64,000 nt of DNA from assembly GCF_003574315.2 (NCBI RefSeq), contig NZ_AP025739.1, forward strand, positions 6,138,001 to 6,202,000. Direction: 5' to 3'. Position 1 is the first letter of the stretch. Each line of letters opens with the position of its first letter. Below, in pieces: positions 8,228 through 16,302 of this stretch. The stretch comes from Capsulimonas corticalis (GTDB lineage Bacteria; Armatimonadota; Armatimonadia; Armatimonadales; Capsulimonadaceae). The notes beneath the pieces are model-generated. The model worked only from the letters and a program-made list of their open reading frames with translations. It made no database searches and was not told the origin of the DNA. Both the position numbers and the translations under genes were made by a program.

Positions 8228-10069
8228 ATGCACATTGACAGATTCCTCGCTGTGAGAACCTCTTGTCTGACCTGCGGCGCGACGCTGCTGCTTGCGGTCG
8301 TCGGAATCATGACGCCGATTTTGTGTTCGGCAAAAACGACCAGGACCACGTATCGTTATACCGGCGATATCCACTTTGATATTGCAAAGATCCCCTTCAG
8401 CCGGTTTGGGTCGTATATGGCCTTCTCGGAACTGTCAGGGAGCCAAGAGTCTAGCTCCTTATCCAAACTCTATCTCAGGAATATGCGCGGAGGTCCTAGC
8501 GACGCCGAGCACCCCGCATTCAAAATCGAACTCCTCCGCGAGAAGAAGCCAATTTCGTTTAGCATCCTGGCTTCTCCAACTCTCCTCCATTTGACGGCCG
8601 AGGGCGGCGGCGTTGATATCTTCTTCTCGAAAACGAACCGCATCCGTTTTCGAGCAAATGGCGTTTCCGTAAGCTTTGTATCGGTCGGGCCGGAACATAG
8701 CGAAGCTCGTGAGAACGGACATTGGGAGTTGGAGTCCAACTCAGGAATCAGTGAGAAATATATGCTTTCGGCGTTGAATGGCGGCCTTAGCATCTCCCCG
8801 GCAACTCCGGATGCTCCTATGGCCGCAAATTTCACGCCAAGCTCGGGCTCCAATGGGATTGAAGGGATGATTGAGACTTACGACGACAAGACGGTTCCAT
8901 CCCCTGTCCATGGCGGCTTTACGTCCGAGCAGAATGCTGTCAAGCAGGAGTATAGAAAATGGTTGAATCGAATGCCCCAGGTATCGCCGGAGTTCGGCGC
9001 GGGAGCGGAATTGGCCGCTTATGTGAACTGGGAAAGCGTTGTTGCGCCGAAGGGCTTTCTCGATCGACCGGCTATGCTCATGTCCAAAAACTGGATGGCC
9101 AGGGTTTGGGCTTGGGATCATTGTTTCAATGCGATGGCGCTCAGTTTCAGAGACCCGAACTTTGCATGGCAGCAGTTCATAATCCTCTTTGATAACCAAT
9201 TGCCGTCCGGCGCGCTCCCCGACACGATCAGGGACGCAACTCAAGAAACCAAATACTCGAAGCCTCCAATCCATGGATGGGCGTTGAATTGGATGATGCA
9301 GCATGGCGGATATTCCGATAGAAAGCATCTGGCTGAAGTTTACGTGCCGCTCGAACGATGGACGAACTGGCGCCTTCAGGATGGCGATGGGAATCACGAT
9401 GGTCTTCCCAAATACAATACAGGGCCGGACTCCGGATGGGATAACTCCACGGTTTTTCAATCGGGGGTTTCAATGGAGACGCCTGAATTAAGCGCCTATC
9501 TCGTTCTGCAAATGGATACATTGTCAAAGATCGCACATGACCTTGGCAAAGACAGCGAAGCAGCAGCATGGGCTAAGAGGTCGGATCAACTATTGCAGAC
9601 GATGCTGACGAAGCTTTGGCGCGCCGATCATTTCGTCGCCATCCGGGCCGACAACGGAGCCGCCGTCGAATCGGAAAGCCTCGAACTGTATTTGCCCCTC
9701 GTGCTGGGCAAGAAACTCCCGATTCCTGTTCGAGAAAAGATGATTGAGGGTCTTATGCGACAAGGGCGCTTTAGAACAGATCATGGATTCTCCAGTGAAG
9801 CGCTCACGAGCAAATACTACGGGGCGGACAGCTACTGGTGCGGACCGATCTGGGCTCCGACCTCCATGCTGTTGGCGGAAGGCATGGACTCTATCGGTCA
9901 GAAAACCCTTGCGGAGAATCTGCGTCTGGATTTCTGCAAAATGGCGCAGCAGAATGGCGTATCGGAGAATTTCGATGCTCAGACCGGAAACGGTCTGCGC
10001 GATCCTGCTTACACCTGGACTTCGAGCGTGTATCTCATCTTTGCGCATCAACTGTGGGCTTCACGCTGA
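8228..10069 (+). CDS. Secreted GH63/MGH1-like alpha-glucosidase family protein
   Basis: The protein has 613 residues from the ATG at 8228. An N-terminal signal peptide ends near residue 36 (PILCSAK). Residues about 40-230 are a beta-rich N-terminal domain. The rest resembles an (alpha/alpha)6 barrel of the GH63/trehalase-like group: NWMARVWAWDHCFNAMAL, LPDTIRD, PPIHGWALNWM, DGNHDGLPKYNTGPDSGWDNS, and a C-terminal YWCGPIWAPTSMLL and YTWTSSVYL. The family removes glucose or mannose units from oligosaccharides such as mannosylglycerate or alpha-glucosides. The LacI-type operator upstream suggests sugar-responsive control together with the oppositely oriented GH43-like gene. Substrate is not determinable here. 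Confidence 0.8.
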   Translation: MHIDRFLAVRTSCLTCGATLLLAVVGIMTPILCSAKTTRTTYRYTGDIHFDIAKIPFSRFGSYMAFSELSGSQESSSLSKLYLRNMRGGPSDAEHPAFKIELLREKKPISFSILASPTLLHLTAEGGGVDIFFSKTNRIRFRANGVSVSFVSVGPEHSEARENGHWELESNSGISEKYMLSALNGGLSISPATPDAPMAANFTPSSGSNGIEGMIETYDDKTVPSPVHGGFTSEQNAVKQEYRKWLNRMPQVSPEFGAGAELAAYVNWESVVAPKGFLDRPAMLMSKNWMARVWAWDHCFNAMALSFRDPNFAWQQFIILFDNQLPSGALPDTIRDATQETKYSKPPIHGWALNWMMQHGGYSDRKHLAEVYVPLERWTNWRLQDGDGNHDGLPKYNTGPDSGWDNSTVFQSGVSMETPELSAYLVLQMDTLSKIAHDLGKDSEAAAWAKRSDQLLQTMLTKLWRADHFVAIRADNGAAVESESLELYLPLVLGKKLPIPVREKMIEGLMRQGRFRTDHGFSSEALTSKYYGADSYWCGPIWAPTSMLLAEGMDSIGQKTLAENLRLDFCKMAQQNGVSENFDAQTGNGLRDPAYTWTSSVYLIFAHQLWASR

Positions 10070-10112
10070 CACTATGAATCAAAACCAACTCCCCTCATCG
10101 TAGTCATAGACA

Positions 10113-10158
10113 AATGAAAGGCGTCTGCGGATATCGCAGACGTCTTTCATTTTTTCTA
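10113..10158 (+). terminator. Terminator after the GH63-like gene
   Basis: GAAAGGCGTCTGCG pairs with CGCAGACGTCTTTC around a GATAT loop, followed by ATTTTTTCT. It lies between convergent genes. Confidence 0.85.
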
Positions 10159-10174
10159 CGCGAGTGCTATCGTC

Positions 10175-10678
10175 TTAACGGTGGTCGATGAGGTCGCCCC
10201 AGATGGTTTGCAGGTAGTCGATCTGGCGCGTATGGCCGGACATGTGGTCGGCGGGAATGGTCATCCAGAAACGGAAGGGCATCTCTCCGAACGCCGTCGT
10301 GAGGTTTGTGTCCAGAGCCTCCGGCCCGGCGATCTCTAGTGACGCGATCACGTCGGCGACGGTGTCTTCGAGGAGTTTAACCACCGATTCGCGCGAATTG
10401 ATGCCCGCAGGAACGACGCGCATTTGCTCAAAGGCTTCGGCCGGGTTCAATGAAAGCGGCCAGGGTTTGCCCTGAAACAGGGTGGCGAAGGCGGCGTTGG
10501 CGGCGGCGCAGTGCGCCGCGATCTGTATGGGCGTGCGGGCGGTCGGCGATGGCGACCAGTTCAGCTTCTCATCGGGAATAAAGGAGAACGTGGCCAGCAG
10601 CAAGTCTCGGGAACTCAATGTAACGCTCTTGGCGCCGTCAAGCGCTTCCCGCGCGGGCGATGCAATGGTCTCTAACAT
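10175..10678 (-). CDS. DinB-family four-helix protein
   Basis: The protein has 167 residues from the ATG at 10678, with GAGAGGAA about 9 bases upstream. The pattern is that of DinB/YfiT proteins: an N-terminal helix, LLATFSFIPDEKLNWSPSPTARTPIQIAAH with the first metal-binding His, and the C-terminal DHMSGHTRQIDYLQ with two further histidines. This His triad normally binds a divalent metal. Members act as thiol-dependent transferases or stress-linked proteins. It lies upstream of nothing functionally related, but the next genes on this strand are SRPBCC proteins, a common company for DinB genes. Specific activity is unknown. Confidence 0.82.
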   Translation of the reverse strand: MLETIASPAREALDGAKSVTLSSRDLLLATFSFIPDEKLNWSPSPTARTPIQIAAHCAAANAAFATLFQGKPWPLSLNPAEAFEQMRVVPAGINSRESVVKLLEDTVADVIASLEIAGPEALDTNLTTAFGEMPFRFWMTIPADHMSGHTRQIDYLQTIWGDLIDHR

Positions 10679-10716
10679 ATCTTATTTCCTCTCGTGGTTT
10701 TTCGTATGGGATGATC

Positions 10717-11181
10717 TCACACCAATAACGGTGTTTGCGCGATGTGCTGCTCGATGTTCTTCATCTGCTCCGTCCAGCCGCCGTCATTCATGCGGAACGC
10801 TTCCTCGCGGCGACTGCTGGGAACGTTGTTGAAGCCGGATTCCGTCAGGCGCAGGAGCGCGCCGTTGGGGGCGGGCTCCAAAGTAAACTCGACAAGCGTG
10901 GGAGTTTCGGCGGAATAGTCCACGCTGGGATCGATGGCGTAGGGACGCCAGGTAAAGGAGAAGAGGCGCTCCGGCTCGATCTTCTGCACGACGGAGTTCC
11001 ACTGGACATGCTCGTAGCCCGGATAGGTGATGTGACCGGTCGAAACCTTCCCCGGTTCGAACGGTCCGTCCAGCTTCACGCGAAACCACTCCCCAAATTC
11101 TTGATAGTCCGTCAGAGCGCGCCACACGCGGGACACGGGCGCTTTTAACTCAATCTGTTTCTCAATACGATCGCTCGACAT
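10717..11181 (-). CDS. SRPBCC (AHSA1-like) domain protein
   Basis: The protein has 154 residues from the ATG at 11181, preceded by GAGGAAAG. It is a single START/AHSA1-type domain with a hydrophobic ligand cavity: IEKQIELKAPVSRVWRALTD at the start, GHITYPGYEHVQW, RLFSFTWRP, and a C-terminal GWTEQMKNIEQHI helix. It is closely similar to the protein at 12257-12712 (same WRALTDYQEFGEWFRVK, for example), so the two are recent paralogues. It shares a promoter/operator sequence with that paralogue and is probably controlled by the ArsR protein encoded beside it. Ligand and substrate are unknown. Confidence 0.85.
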   Translation of the reverse strand: MSSDRIEKQIELKAPVSRVWRALTDYQEFGEWFRVKLDGPFEPGKVSTGHITYPGYEHVQWNSVVQKIEPERLFSFTWRPYAIDPSVDYSAETPTLVEFTLEPAPNGALLRLTESGFNNVPSSRREEAFRMNDGGWTEQMKNIEQHIAQTPLLV

Positions 11182-11229
11182 CTGCTTTCCTCGCTTCCTT
11201 GTGGTAGGTCCGATCCAAACTGCTCATTA

Positions 11230-11275
11230 GCAACCTTCTTATTGCATATTACCCCGAAGCAAAACAAAAAAGCAA
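11230..11275 (-). promoter_or_regulatory. Promoter with ArsR-type operator for the SRPBCC gene at 10717
   Basis: On the minus strand TTGCTT (11275-11270) and TAATAT (11251-11246) are 18 bases apart. Directly after the -10 box is GCAATAAGAAGGTTGC (11245-11230), an inverted GCAA-N8-TTGC. The same arrangement occurs at 12741-12785, which supports a shared regulator. Confidence 0.65.
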
Positions 11276-11300
11276 CTCTAAAGTTGCTTTTTTGTTTGTA
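11262..11300. terminator. Bidirectional terminator hairpin
   Basis: AAAAGCAACT and AGTTGCTTTT pair around CTAA, with A-rich and T-rich flanks. It follows the minus-strand gene at 11322-11774 and overlaps the -35 region of the next promoter. Confidence 0.7.
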
Positions 11301-11321
11301 AAAACCGAAGCGAGTTTTGTA

Positions 11322-11774
11322 TTATGCAATGAGCGACGGCAGCACGCCCGGCGTTTCCACGCTCGCGCGCAGATCGTCCACGACCTGGGGCAAATGCGCG
11401 ATCAGTTCGTCGAGGGATTCGGACGTCCACTCTTCAAAATCGACAACCGTTGTCATCAGCTCTTCGTCGGGGCCGCGCCGGGACACAGAGTGCTCGACCG
11501 TCCAATCCGCGCCGTCGCATTCCACCTCGAAGCGCCATTCCGCGTCGGAGCCGTCCGTAAAGTTCGCGGACACTGAGGCGCTGAAGATGACGAGAGAGTG
11601 CTGCCGGTCCCCATCGCGCGACTTTCGCTCGAAGCTTCGGGGCGGTGAATCATAGAGGCGCGCCTCTTTGACGCTCGGGCGCTTGAGCAGCCAACTCAGC
11701 AATCCGCGCAGCTCCGCGCGGGCTTGCGAATAAGCGTGCAGGAATTGGAATACGGTCTTGGTTTCTGAGTCCAT
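11322..11774 (-). CDS. Hypothetical protein
   Basis: The protein has 150 residues and begins at the ATG at 11774. I do not recognise a family. It is soluble and acidic, with no signal peptide or membrane segment. The middle reads as a beta-rich block (SLVIFSASVSANFTDGS, WRFEVECDGADWTVEHSVSR) followed by helical segments (SLDELIAHLPQVVDDLRAS). It is flanked by hairpin terminators on both sides, so it appears to be its own transcription unit between an SRPBCC gene and an ArsR gene. Codon usage resembles its neighbours, which supports a real gene. Confidence 0.65.
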   Translation of the reverse strand: MDSETKTVFQFLHAYSQARAELRGLLSWLLKRPSVKEARLYDSPPRSFERKSRDGDRQHSLVIFSASVSANFTDGSDAEWRFEVECDGADWTVEHSVSRRGPDEELMTTVVDFEEWTSESLDELIAHLPQVVDDLRASVETPGVLPSLIA

Positions 11775-11872
11775 AGCTTACTTTCCGAAAATGAGAGGCG
11801 ACAAGATGGAAGAAATCTCTTCTGGAGACATTCTACCTAACATCCCGCTTCAAGTGAGAGCGCGGACATTCA

Positions 11873-11905
11873 AAAGGCGTCTGCTGGAGCCAGCAGACGC
11901 CTTTC
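11873..11905. terminator. Terminator between the ArsR gene and the hypothetical gene
   Basis: AAAGGCGTCTGCTGG pairs with CCAGCAGACGCCTTT around GAG-like loop bases. On the minus strand it follows the ArsR stop and is succeeded by TTGAATG. Confidence 0.7.
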
Positions 11906-11931
11906 GCGCGTTATCATTCACGTCCCAACCA

Positions 11932-12276
11932 TCAGTCTTCGACAAAAGACTTCAGCCGGAAGAGCGCCTGATCCCACTGCCGCGCCACCTGATCGAGATA
12001 TTCTTTTACCTCCACCATTGGCTCCGGATTGAACTTGAATAGCGTCTCCCGGCCCGCCCGAACGCCATGCACGATCCCGGCGCTTTCCAGAACGCGCAGG
12101 TGCTTGGTGACGGCCTGCCGGGTGATATGGGAGCCCTCGGTCAGTCGTGAGATCGAATAGGGCTGACCGACACAGAGCTTCGCCACCAGCGCCAGACGCG
12201 TTTCATCGCCCAGCGCGGCGAAGATGGCGGCGCGGTTCGCGGGGTTGACGCCGGTGTTATGGTGATTTTGTAACAT
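11932..12276 (-). CDS. ArsR-family transcriptional regulator
   Basis: The start is taken at the ATG at 12276 (114 residues). The longer frame upstream lies inside the SRPBCC gene. It is a single winged-helix domain: AIFAALGDETRLALVAKL (the typical opening), SISRLTEGSHITRQAVTKHLRVLESAGIV (helix-turn-helix and recognition helix), then the GRETLFKF wing. No metal-site cysteines are evident, so it belongs to the non-metal group commonly paired with SRPBCC genes. It overlaps the upstream SRPBCC stop by 20 bases, so both are made from one message. It probably binds the GCAA-N8-TTGC sites in front of both SRPBCC genes, forming an autoregulated circuit. Confidence 0.88.
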   Translation of the reverse strand: MLQNHHNTGVNPANRAAIFAALGDETRLALVAKLCVGQPYSISRLTEGSHITRQAVTKHLRVLESAGIVHGVRAGRETLFKFNPEPMVEVKEYLDQVARQWDQALFRLKSFVED

Positions 12277-12712
12277 AGTTCTCGATATTCTCCAGCTGGG
12301 ATGTCCAGCCGCCTTCGTCCATGCGGAACGCCTCCAGACGACGGCCGCTAGGAATATTCTCAAAACCGGACTCGATCAGCCGAAGAAGCGTGCCGGTTTC
12401 GGTCTCCTCCAGCAGAAATTCGACGAGCGTGGGCGTCTCCACGGAGTAATCGATGGCGGGATCGATAGCGCCGGGGTGCCAGGTGTAGGAGAAGAGGCGC
12501 TCGGGCTCCATCTCCTTGATTACGACGTTCCAGCGGACGTGCTCAAAGCCCGGATAAGTCATATGCCCGGTCGATATCTGCCCGGACACAAAGGGGCCGT
12601 CCACCTTCACGCGAAACCACTCGCCAAACTCCTGGTAATCCGTCAGCGCGCGCCACACGCGCGCGATGGGCGCTTTCACTTCAATCTGCTTCTCGATACG
12701 GTCCTGGGACAT
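12257..12712 (-). CDS. SRPBCC (AHSA1-like) domain protein paired with ArsR
   Basis: The protein has 151 residues from the ATG at 12712 and is one AHSA1-type domain: IEKQIEVKAPIARVWRALTD, GHMTYPGFEHVRW, RLFSYTWHPGAIDPAIDYS, and a C-terminal GWTSQLENIENYV helix. It is a close paralogue of the product of 10717-11181. Its 3' end overlaps the ArsR gene, a common SRPBCC-ArsR pairing in which the regulator controls its own operon. Family members bind hydrophobic ligands, but none can be named here. Confidence 0.87.
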   Translation of the reverse strand: MSQDRIEKQIEVKAPIARVWRALTDYQEFGEWFRVKVDGPFVSGQISTGHMTYPGFEHVRWNVVIKEMEPERLFSYTWHPGAIDPAIDYSVETPTLVEFLLEETETGTLLRLIESGFENIPSGRRLEAFRMDEGGWTSQLENIENYVTKSP

Positions 12713-12740
12713 GGAATTTCACTCCGCCTTTCACAAAAAC

Positions 12741-12785
12741 GCAACTTGATAATTGCATATTAGCATATCGTGATGGAAAACGCAA
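12741..12785 (-). promoter_or_regulatory. Promoter with ArsR-type operator for SRPBCC-ArsR
   Basis: On the minus strand TTGCGT (12785-12780) and TAATAT (12762-12757) are 17 bases apart, followed at once by GCAATTATCAAGTTGC (12756-12741), an inverted GCAA-N8-TTGC covering the expected start of transcription. Confidence 0.7.
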
Positions 12786-12816
12786 CCCACGGACCGCCCT
12801 GATGCGACGTAAGAAT

Positions 12817-12840
12817 GCGCCTGCGGAAGTCCGCAGGCGC
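12817..12840. terminator. Terminator hairpin after folE
   Basis: GCGCCTGCGG pairs perfectly with CCGCAGGCGC around AAGT. On the minus strand it lies just after the folE stop; the T-tract is weak. Confidence 0.6.
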
Positions 12841-12856
12841 CGGCGATACCCTCACT

Positions 12857-13525
12857 CTACGCTCTGGAGTTGCCCTTCACCAGCGCCATGAATTCCTGGC
12901 GCGTGGCGCGGTCGTCGCGGAAGAGGCCCATGACGTGCGAAGTGACCATGGTGGACGCTTGCTTTTGAACGCCGCGCATGAGCATGCACATATGCGCGCC
13001 TTCGATCACGACGGCGACGCCGCGCGGGCTGAGGGCGGTCTCGATGGCTTCGGCGATCTCAGTGGTCAGGCGCTCCTGAACTTGCAGGCGGCGCGAGAAC
13101 ATATCGACGAGGCGCGGAATTTTGCTCAGGCCCACGATCTTGCCGTCGGGAATATACGCGACGTGGACCTTGCCGTAGAACGGCAGCATGTGGTGTTCGC
13201 ACATCGAGTAGAACTCGATATCCTTCACGACCACCATGTCGTCGTAATCTTCATGGAAGATCGCGCCGTTCAGCAGCGTCTCCACATCCTGCTTGTAGCC
13301 GCTGGTCAAAAACTTGAGCGCTTCGGCGACGCGGTGCGGCGTGCGCAGCAGTCCCTCGCGATCCGGATCTTCGCCGACGAAGGTCAGGATATCGCGATAT
13401 TTGTCTTCCAGTTCTTCCTGGCTGACATTTTTCTTCGAGCCGCCGCCTGTGGGGCGCTGATCGCGTGAAGGTCGAATTTCCAAATCCTCGATGTTCTCCT
13501 CATCGGTCGTGGGTAAAAATGACAT
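12857..13525 (-). CDS. folE: GTP cyclohydrolase I
   Basis: This enzyme converts GTP to 7,8-dihydroneopterin triphosphate, the first step to folate, tetrahydrobiopterin or queuosine. It has 222 residues. After a charged N-terminal extension of about 35 residues, the conserved core follows: [14 protein letters not shown], then [20 protein letters not shown] with the zinc Cys and catalytic His pair, then [25 protein letters not shown], and [10 protein letters not shown] with the second zinc Cys. It lies 14 bases downstream of a PTPS-like gene on the same strand, so its product probably feeds that enzyme. Confidence 0.95.
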   Translation of the reverse strand: MSFLPTTDEENIEDLEIRPSRDQRPTGGGSKKNVSQEELEDKYRDILTFVGEDPDREGLLRTPHRVAEALKFLTSGYKQDVETLLNGAIFHEDYDDMVVVKDIEFYSMCEHHMLPFYGKVHVAYIPDGKIVGLSKIPRLVDMFSRRLQVQERLTTEIAEAIETALSPRGVAVVIEGAHMCMLMRGVQKQASTMVTSHVMGLFRDDRATRQEFMALVKGNSRA

Positions 13526-13539
13526 GATTCACTCTTCTT

Positions 13540-14352
13540 CTAAGGCTCTTCGCCGTAATACTTAAATACGTTGCGCGGCGTTTCACGGACGAGCACCCGG
13601 TACAGTCTGGCCGGACCGAGCGGCGCGTTCGCAAGGCGATTCGCCAATTTCTCCCAAATCACTTTGGTGACGTTCTCGGATGTCGGATTGAGGCCGGAAA
13701 ACTCAGGAACGTCGTAATTGAGATGCTTGTGATCGAACGGCCGCAGCACCTCCTCTTCGACGATTTGGTCGAGCAGCGCCATCGGCGCGATCTCGCCCGT
13801 ACGGGAGTCTGGCTCGCCGGACAGCGTCACCTCGATCTCGTAATTGTGCCCATGCCCGTTTTCCCAGTTGCACTTGCCGAAGATCTCGGCGTTCTCTTCC
13901 TCGGAGAGCTTCTGGGAGTGCAGGCGGTGCGAAGCGGAAAAATCATACATGCGTGTCGCGGTCAGCAATGGTTCGTCCTTTCTCCTCGATACGGACGACA
14001 GCATCGCCCATCGCTCATCGGATTCCCAGAGGGTCACGCGCACCAGTCGTCCCTGCGGCGGGATTTTCCCGGTGCAGCGCTCCCAAATGAATCGCGTCAG
14101 ATTTTCGGGCGTCGCGGGAGTATCCCGCAGCGCGGGAACATCGTGATCGAGAATTTTGCCGTCCAGCCACGAAACAATCTCCGCCTTCATGACGGCGTCG
14201 ATATCACGGATATTGACCACCATCCCCGAATCGGGATCGATCTCGCCGGCCACGGCCAGCTCGCACGAATAATCGTGACCTCCGGCCCGGCCGGTCAGGC
14301 TTCCCGTATCTCCCGCCGAAAACCGCGCGCGGCGACAGAGCGCAATGGTCAT
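13540..14352 (-). CDS. Duplicated 6-pyruvoyl-tetrahydropterin synthase/QueD-like protein
   Basis: The protein has 270 residues, twice the usual length, and holds two PTPS-like domains. The C-terminal domain (about 135-270) keeps the full zinc and catalytic set: FSASHRLH, CNWENGHGHNY and FDHKHLNYDVP. The N-terminal domain (about 1-120) has the same layout but is reduced: FSAG in place of FSASH, GGHDY in place of HGHNY, and ILDHDVPAL in place of the DHKHLN block, so it has lost zinc histidines and the Cys. It lies immediately upstream of folE, whose product is its expected substrate. QueD (queuosine) and PTPS (pterin) activities cannot be separated by eye; the N-half is probably structural. Confidence 0.85.
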   Translation of the reverse strand: MTIALCRRARFSAGDTGSLTGRAGGHDYSCELAVAGEIDPDSGMVVNIRDIDAVMKAEIVSWLDGKILDHDVPALRDTPATPENLTRFIWERCTGKIPPQGRLVRVTLWESDERWAMLSSVSRRKDEPLLTATRMYDFSASHRLHSQKLSEEENAEIFGKCNWENGHGHNYEIEVTLSGEPDSRTGEIAPMALLDQIVEEEVLRPFDHKHLNYDVPEFSGLNPTSENVTKVIWEKLANRLANAPLGPARLYRVLVRETPRNVFKYYGEEP

Positions 14353-14473
14353 AGCGAATATACCTTCAATCGAGAGAGCTAAGCCGCAAACAAAATGCCT
14401 GTCTCACCAGGTAAACAGGGCAGTCATAGGAAATAGTTCCCAACATCATATTCCCCTTGACTCAAAAACGACA

Positions 14474-14502
14474 AACGACGCGGCTGATATCAGCCACGTC
14501 GT
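14474..14502 (-). terminator. Terminator after the anti-sigma gene
   Basis: AACGACG-C-GGCTGA pairs with TCAGCC-A-CGTCGTT. Read on the minus strand it follows the gene's stop and is succeeded by TGTCGTTTTTGAG. Confidence 0.7.
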
Positions 14503-14549
14503 TATCATTTCGATGTGCGGGAAGTTTCATCCAGCAGAGGCGGTGTCGA

Positions 14550-15767
14550 TCAATCGTTTCCGCTACGCATATAGAACGGAGTGTAAGCCTCCATGGCATG
14601 GGCCGGACGCTGCGAAGAAGCTCCAGGGCCGGGGTCGTGAACAATTGTCGCTGTTTCGCTCGCGGATCCACGCGATGGATCAATCGTTCCTGCCTGACGC
14701 GATGGATCCACCGTTCCCATCTGATTGTTAGGGCGCGTCAAATGCACGGACCGGGCGCTGGAAGGCAGCGCAAAGGCGACAGTGTGCATGTAATCCACTT
14801 TGGAGCGAACTCCAGAGAGAATGTCGTTGGCATGTGATGACGCGCTCGCGACCCGAGTCGTATCGTCAGGAGTCGGCGCAATCGGAGCGGGCGGCGTGGG
14901 CGCGTCGTTTATTGGCGCGGCGGTCGTGTCATGCGACGGCGTGTCTCGATTGGCGATCTGCGTATCGTCCGGATGCTTGTTCACCGCAGACGGCGGCTTA
15001 TGCAGCGGATTGTGCGGCGCCTGCGCGACGTGCGTATTACCCCCCGTGGGAATGACGAACGCCTTCGGCGCCTTGGAATGGATGTGGACTTCGGGCAGCG
15101 CTGCGAGGAGCTGCTTCGATGTCAGAGGCGTCACCATATTGGAATGCTTGGCGTTATCGCCAGCCTCAGGACGCGCGCCATTTCCAACGGCTCCCTCATG
15201 CGGGACATCGGACGGAAGGCGAGTGGCGACATTCGCGTTCTTTTTCGGAGGAACGATGACAGTGGGCGTCGGGTTCGGCTTCACTGACGCCGATGGGGTG
15301 ACGTTCGGCGTCGTCTCAAGCGGCTGAGAGGCGACTTTCGGCCCGTCCTTCACGGCCACCGGACGATTGCCGGATGGGTGGAGCGTGATTTGCGCCACGA
15401 CCATCGCGCCGATCAAGATCGTGAATGCGGCGGCGAAGGCCGGGCGGTAGACAAGCGGCGTGCGCGCGGGCCGCGCCTGCTTGCCCGTCTCCAGGTCGGC
15501 GATGGCGCTGCGAATCCGCAGGCTCATATCCGGGGGCGGGAGGGCGGGTTCGCGGTGCGCAAGCACCGCGTTCGTCGCCTGCATCCAGGCCAGAGCTTTG
15601 CGGCAATCTTCGCACTCCAACAAGTGCGCTTCCACGCGGGCGGATTCCGCGGGAGCGGTCATTTTGTCGGAATACAGCGAGAGCAGCGGCTGAATGTCGT
15701 GACATCCAGAGCCGGGATCGACAGGCTTTCGATGGGTTACTTGGGAAAACCAGGCGGAAAAATTCAT
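14550..15767 (-). CDS. Membrane anti-sigma factor with zinc-finger (ZAS) domain
   Basis: The protein has 405 residues from the ATG at 15767. The N-terminal cytoplasmic domain carries Cys22, His48, Cys52 and Cys55 (C-x25-H-x3-C-x2-C), the pattern of zinc-binding anti-sigma domains that bind ECF sigma factors. Residues 109-128 form one transmembrane helix. The remaining 275 residues are Pro/Thr/His-rich and would lie outside the membrane as a flexible sensor or wall-linked region. ECF sigma and anti-sigma genes are usually adjacent, but no sigma gene is seen here, so its partner must lie elsewhere or be absent. Confidence 0.85.
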   Translation of the reverse strand: MNFSAWFSQVTHRKPVDPGSGCHDIQPLLSLYSDKMTAPAESARVEAHLLECEDCRKALAWMQATNAVLAHREPALPPPDMSLRIRSAIADLETGKQARPARTPLVYRPAFAAAFTILIGAMVVAQITLHPSGNRPVAVKDGPKVASQPLETTPNVTPSASVKPNPTPTVIVPPKKNANVATRLPSDVPHEGAVGNGARPEAGDNAKHSNMVTPLTSKQLLAALPEVHIHSKAPKAFVIPTGGNTHVAQAPHNPLHKPPSAVNKHPDDTQIANRDTPSHDTTAAPINDAPTPPAPIAPTPDDTTRVASASSHANDILSGVRSKVDYMHTVAFALPSSARSVHLTRPNNQMGTVDPSRQAGTIDPSRGSASETATIVHDPGPGASSQRPAHAMEAYTPFYMRSGND

Positions 15768-15889
15768 CTCGTCGCTAGGCCTTTCGCTTGCGCGGTGTTT
15801 CTCATATGGGCTAGACAGCGCGTTTATGAAAATGTTTCATGATTTCTCGGCAGGATTTCTCTGGAGATTCCGCCAATTGAAAGGGCATC

Positions 15890-16171
15890 ATGCCAGACAA
15901 CAAAGACGATTCATTCCTCGGTGGAGGAATTAAATTTAATAGCGCGGGCGCCGGAGCCCCCACGGACATCGAACCGGTCGCGGAAGTCACGCCGCAAGGT
16001 ATTCAGCCACACCAGATCAAGGCCGCGATCATCGTCGCCGTGGTGGCGGTGCTGCTCGTCGCCCTCTTCGTCATCAGCATCGTGGGGCTTGGCGGCACGG
16101 AGCCGACCCAGCGCCATCATTCCGGCGCGCCCACCCTGCAAAAACCGGAGCAGAACGACAAGACGTTCTAG
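15890..16171 (+). CDS. Small single-pass membrane protein, unknown
   Basis: The protein has 93 residues from an ATG preceded by GAAAGGG. Residues about 43-68 form one hydrophobic helix (AAIIVAVVAVLLVALFVISI). The N-terminal 40 residues are polar and the C-terminal 25 are polar and Gln/Pro-rich. No family is recognised. It is divergent from the anti-sigma gene and lies 130 bases upstream of the phosphohexomutase gene. Confidence 0.65.
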   Translation: MPDNKDDSFLGGGIKFNSAGAGAPTDIEPVAEVTPQGIQPHQIKAAIIVAVVAVLLVALFVISIVGLGGTEPTQRHHSGAPTLQKPEQNDKTF

Positions 16172-16302
16172 CGGCGCAGCGAAATGGCATTCAATTTGCA
16201 GGGATGTCGTTACGCCATCATCTGGCCGACTGCACTTCCCAATCGATCGCCGCCCTTCCCCGAAGCGCGCGGCGATCCCCCCGCAAGGAGAATTTCGTTT
16301 CT

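Noticed and set aside
14353-14549. Possible preQ1 or tetrahydrofolate riboswitch before the PTPS-folE pair
   Set aside because: The context would fit, but I could not match either consensus or pairing pattern.
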